This document shows positions 58,601-64,000 of a stretch of 64,000 nt of DNA, piece by piece. How positions within the stretch are numbered: the stretch's first letter is position 1; each line of letters begins with the position of its first letter. The notes beneath the pieces were generated by a model. That model made no database searches. It was not told the origin of the DNA and worked only from the letters and a program-made list of their open reading frames with translations. Origin of the DNA: Symbiodinium natans. Lineage: Eukaryota; Sar; Dinophyceae; Suessiales; Symbiodiniaceae. Made by a program: the position numbers and the translations under genes. The stretch lies in NCBI GenBank assembly GCA_905221605.1, contig CAJNDS010000379.1, positions 74,501 to 138,500 on the forward strand, written 5' to 3'.

Positions 58601-59195
58601 GTTCGCCAGCAGGAACCGAAGTTCAGTGCACAAGAACATCATGCGAGCCCACTGCTGGACGCACCTGGAAACGTGCTGCACCGCACCGGGGCTGGGGGCG
58701 GGGCAAGGGTGACCCAAAACCCTAAACCCTAAACCCTAAACCCTAAACCCTACTCCATGGAGGACTTGGAACTCGCGTGGGCGCGACGGCAGGGACCATG
58801 ACTCCTGGGATTTTCTGTGGATGCCTGGCAGCCTGAGAGCTTCTTCTGGGAGTTTTTGCGACCCTGACCGCAATTTCCAGAGCCTCGCAACTCTTAAAGA
58901 CCCCCTGCGGGCCAACAAAAAGCTTCGGGCGGTTTAGGGCTTAGGGTTTAGGAGGGTTTAAGGGGGTTTAGTGTCATTTTGTGGGCAATTCTCTGACGAC
59001 CCTGGCATCTCTCTGCAGCTCCCTGGCGTTCTTTGCAACCCGCGACCCCCCTTGAGGGGACCCAAAAACCGTTTCTCATGCAGGGTCGGCGGCTTGAGCC
59101 GGATGCTTTGGGTTTAGGGTTTAGGGTTAGGGTTTGAGGGCGGCGTTCCACCCAAAGCTTGAACACGGGTGCTCAAGCTCCGTTTGATGCTCCAG

Positions 59196-59388
59196 GTTCA
59201 GGGGTGATAAGTAAGGTAACTATGCTTCTAAGTACTTACAACTCGCACTTAGGGTACTTATTACTTATACTTGAAGAATCAGGGGGCATAGTAAGTGGGG
59301 TTACAAGTAAGATAACTATACTTACAATTACTTACAACTGCATTTGAGGTACTTATATCGCTACTTGCTAAGTGCCCCGGTTTTTCAA
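59196..59388. repeat. ~190-bp repeat, family S
   Basis: Two halves of ~90 bp, each with AGTAAGRTAACTATRCTT and ACTTACAACT..GGTACTTAT. The right end, inverted, is GGGGCACTTAGCAAGTAG, matching GGGGCACTTAGTAAGTAG at 33278. The 33275-33405 copy has an inverted partner (GGGGACTTAGGAAGTGGGG on the other strand) at its right end. Confidence 0.6.
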
Positions 59389-62300
59389 GTACGTGGGGAT
59401 ATGTCTGCCCGAAAGAGGACTGCAACTTCAGAAGCCTTACTCAACAGCTTAGGGTTTAGGGTCATGGCTTCAGCAACCCTAGTTGAGAATGCTCTAGGGT
59501 TATAACTTTCCCTAAACCCCTAAACCCCTGAAAACCTAAAACCCAAAAAAACCTAAATCCCCAAGCGCTCAACCATACGTAGCATGAACCTAACGAAAAA
59601 CTCGCACCTCAATGCAGGAGCCTGGAGTTTTAGGGCTTGGGGTTTTGGGTTCATAGGGTATATGGTAGGGTTTAGGGTTTAGGGTTTAGGGTTTAGGGTT
59701 TAGGGTTTAGGGTTTAGGGTTAGGGTTTAGGGTTTAGGGTTTAGGGTTTAGGGTTTAGGGTTTAGGGTTTAGGGTTTAGGGTTTAGGGTTTAGGGTTTAG
59801 GGTTTAGGGTTTAGGGTTTAGGGTTTAGGGTTTAGGGTTTAGGGTTCAGGGTTTAGGGTTTAGGTTATTTATTTATTTTATTATTATTATTATCTATTTT
59901 TTTTTGTTGGGGGGGGGGGGGGGGGGCGGCCTCAACCGTAATTACATCTTAAACCTTACAGCAGAGCCTCCTCGTCAAACGTCTCAGGCTCCAGATCAAG
60001 AACCACTTCTGAAGGAGTATCGTCACCTGGGTTTAGGGTTTGGGGTTTAGGGTTTAGGGAGTGGTGATCTGGATGTAAAGAGGGGTGCTTCAACTTGCTA
60101 CCAGTTTGCAGAGCGGCTGCCTAAGGCGTTGCACCTTACACCTGAAAGCCCATACACCATAGGCTGGTCTTAGGGGGTTTTAGGGTTTAGGGTTTAGGGC
60201 GAGCGGTTAGGATTTAGGGTTTAGGGTACTTACTCGCAGAGTAACATGTACCTTGAAGAACATTTGCCCTGCTTCCAAGCATACTTCGAACTGCCCTTGA
60301 GAACCTGAAGCAAGCCTCAACACGTGCACCCTACACCCCAAATGCCCTTAAGCCCTACAAACTCCAAACCCGCAACTGGGTATAGGGTTTAGGGTCTAGG
60401 ATTTGGGGGGCTAGAAACCCTAAACCCCAAATTTTTTTGCAGTAGTAGCAGCCGAATGGGGCAGCCCAAGGGCCTTATGACAGTTCTCACGAGATACAGA
60501 CTCCTAGTGCACGGTGGACCGAAGTTATACACTGTCTCTCTCTATAACCCTACCTCCCGCAAAACTTCGGGTTCTGCCCTATCTCTCGACTGAGAACCTA
60601 GCTTGTAAAGCCTAAAGCCGAAACCCTTAACCCTGAATTTCGAAGCCTGCAAGGACTGAGGGTTGAGGACTGAGGGTTGAAGGCTGATCTTGCTTGCACG
60701 TGGGCTGCAGGCTTGTAGGTTGCAGGCAGGGTTTAAGCTTTAGGCTTTAGGTTTTCGGCTTTTAGAAGGGTTTTGGAGTCTAGGGTTTAGGGTTTAGGGC
60801 TTAGGGTTTGGGGTTTAGGGCTTGGAGTCTAGGGTTTAGGGTTCAGGGTTCAGGGTTTAGGGTTTAGGGTTTAGGGCTTCGGGTCGCGGCCCGAGGAAGG
60901 GCGCGCTGAGGGCCTCACGATACAGCATGGGCCGCGTCTTCAAGAGCACCCGCTTCACTTCCTCGTCCTCCGGCTCAACAACTCAAGGAAGAAGCCCTTG
61001 CCCCTAAACCCTAAACCCTAAACCCTAAACCCTAAACCCTAAACCCAAAACCCAAACCCCAAAACCCAAAACCCTAAACCCTAAACCCTAAACCCTAAAC
61101 CCTAAACCTAAACCCTAAACCCTAAACCCTAACCCTGAACTCCAAAACCTCAAGCCTTCAAGCTTCAAACTCCAAACACGACTTAGGGTTTGAGGGACCC
61201 CCCAGAGCTACACGCCCCCAAAAAAGTAGGGTTCCTGGGGGCTTCAGCCTTTCAACCCTCAATCCGAGCTTCTGAGGCCTGAGCGGCTTTCAGGGTTTAG
61301 GGTTTCGGCTTTAGGGTTTTAGGTATACCCATGCCACGCCGGCGTGCATTTGCTGAGAGGTGTATCAAGGAAGTTTCTACTCTTTGGCAAAGCGAACATC
61401 ATCCGTGCATCTGTTACCGCAAACATTTTTGGGGTTTAGGGATTTAGGGTTTAGGGTTTAGGATTTAGGGTTTAGGGTTTGCTCCTTCTCATTCATATAC
61501 CTTTTGTACGAAGGATTACTTCGCTTGCGACTTTTCTGCTAGTTTGATGCTCGCCACAAGGCTCATTATGAGGCAAGGAAACTGAGGGGAAGAGCTGGCG
61601 ATCCTAAACCCTAAACCCTAACCCCTAAACCCCTAAACCCCTAAACCCCTAAACCCTTAAACCCTTAAACCCTTAAACCCTTCAACCCTTCAACCCTTCA
61701 ACCCTTCAACCCTTCAACCCTTCAACCCTAAACCAAAAACCCTAAACCCTAAACCCTAAACCCTAAACCCCACCCCCCTTCCCCTCCCCCCCCAAACATC
61801 CGGGGCCCTGGCGGCGTCAAGGCCGCGCGCACGCGCGCCCACGAAGGCCGCGAGCTGAAGAGGCGCAGGGTTCTGGGGTTTAGGGTTTAGGGTTTAGGGT
61901 AACTAGGGTTTAGGGTTTAGGGTTTGGGGTTTAGGGTTTAGGGTAACTAGGGTTTAGGGTTTGGGGTTTGGGGTTTAGGGTTTGGGGGTTTAGGGTTCTA
62001 GGGTTTCAGGGTAAACCATGAACCCCAAGATCAGGGTTCCGGGTTTCAGGTTGGCCGGGGTTGGCTTGCAGTCCAATGAAAGGGCCCTTAGATAATAACT
62101 GGTTGCTGCAAAGTTTGGGGTTTAGGGTTTAGGGATGGACTTTGTCTCATGCTATAAAGCACGAAGCCCAACCTCCAAAACCCTAAACCCTAAACCCTAA
62201 TGCTAAACCCTAAACCCTTTAACCCAAAACCCCATTTCTTTTATTGTGTCTATGTTCGGCGTGGATCAAAGCGTTGTGCAGGTTTTGTAACAAAGCGAGG

Positions 62301-62943
62301 CAGCCGCCTTGGTTGGATGATGTATGTTTTGAAGGGCTCTAGCAGGGTTACCCTGAGGGTCCACCTAACCCTAAACCCTAAACCCTATTGCTATTATGGA
62401 ATGATGCACCCCCCAAAAGGCAAGCCTTTCAACCCTACACCCTAAACCCTTAACCCTAAACCCTAAACCGGAAAACCCTAAACCCTGCACAGTCTTGTAG
62501 CTCACGGTGCTGACAGCGCTGGCGTCCTCACGACGAGAGAGGTCGCAGGCACTGGTGTTCCACAAGGGTCTCGGGTTTAGGGATTAGGGCTTAGGGTTTA
62601 GGGTTCCACTGCAAGTGCTATTGTGGAACTCGTTGCCCAAAATCCATACCATGTAAGGTTAGGAGTGCCTCCTTCCATAGTAGTACTACGAGTGGAACGT
62701 TGGGGTTTAGGGTTTAGGGCTTAGGGTTTAGGGTTTAGGAGGACAGCAAAAAGGCACGGCAACAGTTGACTTCGGCTCGTTTTGCAGTCTCGTTGTTTCC
62801 TTTGATTAGCTTGCTCTGTTTTCTGGCTTTGTGCATTGCATGAACTCTGGTATGTGGGGGTTTCCGAAGATATTCCTCAACCCTAAACCCCAAACCCCAA
62901 ACCCTAAACCCTTAACCGCAAAAATAGTTGGGGGGAAAAGGCC

Positions 62944-62978
<35 letters not shown>

Positions 62979-63635
62979 AGGAGTATGGGAGCTAAGGTGG
63001 AAGGGCACGCGAAGAGCCTGAGAAAGCACGACCCTAAACCGAAATCCTAAATTCTAAACTCTAAACCCTAAACCCTAGACCCCTAAACCCTAAACCCTAA
63101 ACCCTATACCCTAAACCCCAAACCCTAAACCCCAAGCGAACACTGCAGGTTGCGCCCAGGACATTTTGGCGCAGGGTGCTGCACCTCCTCTGCAGGCATG
63201 CGCATCCTTGGGGCCGACCTGAAGCCTAAAAGGGGTTTAGGGTTTAGGGTTTGGGGTTTAGGGTTTAGGGTTTGGGGTTTAGGGATTAGGGTTTGGGGTT
63301 TAGGGTTTGGGGTTTAGGGTTTAGGGTTTAGGGATGTGGTGCATAGGATCCAGCTCTTTAGGGTTCATGTCGTCCCAAGAATTTCCACAAAACGATAATT
63401 AACAAAGATTAAGGTTAACGAACTCACCGGCGGAAGCTTTTGTCTGCCGGAGAGTTACAAACCCTAAACCCTAAACCCTAAACCCTAAACCCTAAACCCT
63501 AAACCCTAAACCCTAAACCCTAAACCCTAAACCACAAGTAAAAAGACACGTGTCTGCTGAGCAACTACAAGCCAGCAACACGTGACACCTAGGCAAGCAC
63601 GAAGCAAGTGTCAAGTTTCAGATCACTGCCTCTAG

Positions 63636-63796
63636 GTTGTCCCTTAAGACCCTCTCTTAACCCCTAAATCAGGGAAAACACAGTCCTCTTAAACCCCAAA
63701 AATAAGGGAAAATATACATATATCATATTCCCCACTATAATCCTCTTAAAGCCACTAAGGGATCATATGAAACATCCCAAGGGCCTACCTAGGCTT
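63636..63796. repeat. ~160-bp repeat, family T
   Basis: Shares AGTCCTCTTAAA, CCACTAAGGGA and GTCCCAGGGCCTACCTAGG-like ends with 43150-43258 and 48775-48862. Its boundaries are less clear than in the other families. Confidence 0.5.
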
Positions 63797-64000
63797 CGAC
63801 GGCTCCCAGCGCCGAGTTCGCTGCTGGAACACCATCCGCAGTTTTCGAGCTCACCGTCTTGGAGCTCGATTCGGTGTCATTGCTCCGAATCAGCCTTGGT
63901 ACCCCAGTAACCACATAATAATAAGGGCACCCTTTTTTGGGTTGGTGAGGTTTATATCAGGGAAACTTGAACCCAAAAAAAGGGAAAAGAGTACCACTGG

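Larger units (their letters stand above)
54820..64000. repeat. Mosaic of telomere-like tracts and foldback elements to the window end
   Basis: CCCTAAA tracts: 54821-54950, 55010-55155, 56640-56700, 57460-57535, 57630-57675, 61003-61135, 61608-61770, 63060-63130 and 63462-63532. TTTAGGG tracts: 58569-58600, 59667-59866 (about 28 units, the longest heptamer tract), 61870-62000 and 63233-63335. Foldback-like elements: 55861-55998, 57371-57456, 59196-59388, 63636-63796 and 63895-64000 (cut by the edge). Hairpin 55587-55610. Homopolymers: C18 at 57957-57976, G18 near 59909 and C34 at 62945-62978. 58285-58560 has a mixed-composition open frame on the minus strand, which I do not call. Confidence 0.85.

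Noticed and set aside
28890-64000. True chromosome end
   Set aside because: Telomere-type tracts flip orientation many times and unique DNA, including a gene, lies among them.

Overview
The window looks like nuclear DNA of a dinoflagellate, most likely Suessiales/Symbiodiniaceae-like. Five things point there. (1) All credible genes lie on the minus strand, as in dinoflagellate one-direction gene arrays. (2) Introns whose exon phases can be matched begin with GT, GC or GA and end in AG, usually in an AG|G context. (3) Proteins carry Lys/Ala (KAKAK) and Pro/Gly low-complexity tracts. (4) A gene at 35.7-37.2 kb fuses a ubiquitin-like head to RCC1-like repeats of the type multiplied in dinoflagellates. 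(5) TTTAGGG telomere-type heptamers are scattered through the sequence. The assignment rests on recalled family features; no database was searched.

Layout. 1-22.7 kb is gene-rich, all on the minus strand: a multi-exon hypothetical gene running off the left edge; a 121-aa two-exon gene; a nearly complete C5-cytosine-methyltransferase-like gene (3113-6377); a 32-bp-period array of imperfect palindromes just upstream of it; a 100-N gap (8107-8206) flanked by a near-identical 3286-bp duplication (4821-8106 and 8207-11492) that is probably an unmerged contig overlap; a Pro/Gly- then Lys-rich protein (11486-13796); a small Cys-rich protein (14286-14708); and a set of exons (15231-22658) that probably belong to one or two large genes of a dinoflagellate-expanded family of unknown function.

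22.7-28.9 kb changes to tandem repeats: a CTACGGCC array, a 42-bp triplicate, an irregular 50-80 bp minisatellite (24.2-25.85 kb) and a ~604-bp satellite arranged in 1.21-kb two-monomer higher-order units (25.85-28.62 kb).

28.9-64 kb is gene-poor. Dozens of short TTTAGGG/CCCTAAA tracts in both orientations alternate with 70-600 bp of other DNA, among which I find at least five families of short (85-190 bp) foldback or TIR-like repeats. The only strong gene here is the intronless ubiquitin-like/RCC1-like gene at 35652-37202.

The least ordinary things are the methyltransferase gene with its upstream dyad array, the telomere-heptamer/foldback mosaic and the higher-order satellite. Exon models come from reading frames, splice dinucleotides and phase by eye; no transcript evidence was available.
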